DNA of 64,000 bases from Elmis aenea (lineage: Eukaryota; Arthropoda; Insecta; Coleoptera; Elmidae), in assembly GCA_947652605.1 (NCBI GenBank), contig OX393579.1, positions 26,185,674 through 26,249,673 of the forward strand. The letters run 5' to 3'. Each line of letters starts with the position of its first letter. The stretch's first letter is position 1. Of the stretch, positions 63,277 through 64,000 are shown in pieces. Position numbers and translations under genes: made by a program. The notes beneath the pieces were generated by a model. The model saw nothing but the letters and a program-made list of their open reading frames with translations. It did no database searches and was not told where the DNA came from.

Positions 63277-64000
63277 TTTCACCTCAAAGTTATTTTAGTA
63301 ATTGAAAATTATGATGCAAAATACGTTGCCCTACGTCTATTCACAACTACCAACATAGTTGTATCAAATGTTTCTGTTGGATAACACATTTTTATTAAAC
63401 GTCTGCTTTGTATGTTGTATGTATTTTGAAAATATTATGTTTGTTGCAATTAATACAACCACTTATTTGTCAAATACCAAAAAAAAAAAAAAATTGTTGG
63501 TGAAGAACTTTTAAATTTATTATTTAAACTAAATAATAATTTGTACTGTTGGTGCAACTACTTCTGGTGAGTCGTTGCCAGAGAGTCTGTCAAGAGTGTC
63601 AAGAGAACAGCTGCAAACTGTGAGTCACAATATATTTATAAAATTTTAGTGGAAATGTAAATAATTTTCAAAGATTTTGATAAGCTACGTTATTAATTCC
63701 TATATAACTTGGTTTTAAGTTTTACGAAATTGAAATGTATTAGGTTTAGAGTATTACACCATATGCTGTATTTGTTGTAGATAACTTAATGCTTAAGCCA
63801 AGATTTTTAAAATGTTTACATATCAGCTGATAGCATTTCGCTTCGTTTGTTTAAATATAGGATGAGTTGTAAATGTTTTGATTTTATTTACAACATTGTT
63901 ACATAACTTAAATGATGTTATTGTTACCAGTGCTACACTTTCCTAATTACAAATGTTAAAGTAGTAAAGTAATAATTTCCAGGTGTAATTTCTTTGTTTG
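63277..64000. promoter_or_regulatory. Region upstream of DHX8, no gene recognised
   Basis: This 724-bp stretch contains the DHX8 5' untranslated region and promoter by position. There is a 15-bp A-run at 63480-63493, and a moderately GC-rich TCTGGTGAGTCGTTGCC segment at 63563 that could be a 5' exon and donor of a divergent gene, but no open frame supports that. Confidence 0.35.

Overview
This window is AT-rich animal nuclear DNA, almost certainly from an insect. The genes have many exons, introns of about 50 to 100 bp sit beside introns of several kb filled with DNA transposons, and Galpha12/13, rotatin, TRMT10C and DHX8 all keep arthropod/metazoan architecture. There are no operons, CRISPR arrays or bacterial features. 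The species cannot be fixed from sequence alone; a large-genome beetle-like insect is a guess.

Five protein-coding genes were rebuilt by joining exons with matching splice phase. (1) A rotatin (RTTN/Ana3) orthologue on the minus strand starts at 22186 and runs off the left edge: 16 exons, about 1,148 residues, roughly the N-terminal half. (2) A two-exon Galpha12/13 gene (concertina, cta) lies on the minus strand at 26707-28483. (3) An unrecognised six-exon, 330-residue basic protein lies on the minus strand at 33636-39112. (4) TRMT10C (mitochondrial RNase P protein 1, tRNA m1R9 methyltransferase) lies on the plus strand at 41095-46244. (5) DHX8/Prp22, a spliceosomal DEAH helicase, lies on the minus strand at 46364-63276: 14 exons, 1,245 residues, complete. 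TRMT10C and DHX8 converge, with stop codons 120 bp apart. Genes 3 and 4 diverge.

Most of the remaining sequence is class II transposon debris. The commonest form is a long-armed inverted repeat (foldback) whose ends read CAGGG..., flanked by TA. These sit in nearly every large intron: 3495-4466, 5174-6655, 8082-9262, 12279-14024, 16470-17280, 29592-32083, 47663-48604, 49326-50505, 51302-53376 and 57659-58401. Other elements include hAT-type MITEs with 8-bp duplications, TTAA-flanked piggyBac-like MITEs, elements with 3-bp TTA/TAT duplications, a mariner remnant and a decayed Tc1/mariner transposase gene. Several are nested, with the undisturbed parent sequence readable in the opposite arm, so the order of insertion can be read directly.

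No self-contained novel system was found. The most unusual items are the density of long hairpins inside essential genes (possible endogenous dsRNA sources), the precisely resolvable nested insertions, a palindrome built of a degenerate ~15-bp repeat (39890-40590), and the unrecognised 330-residue gene.
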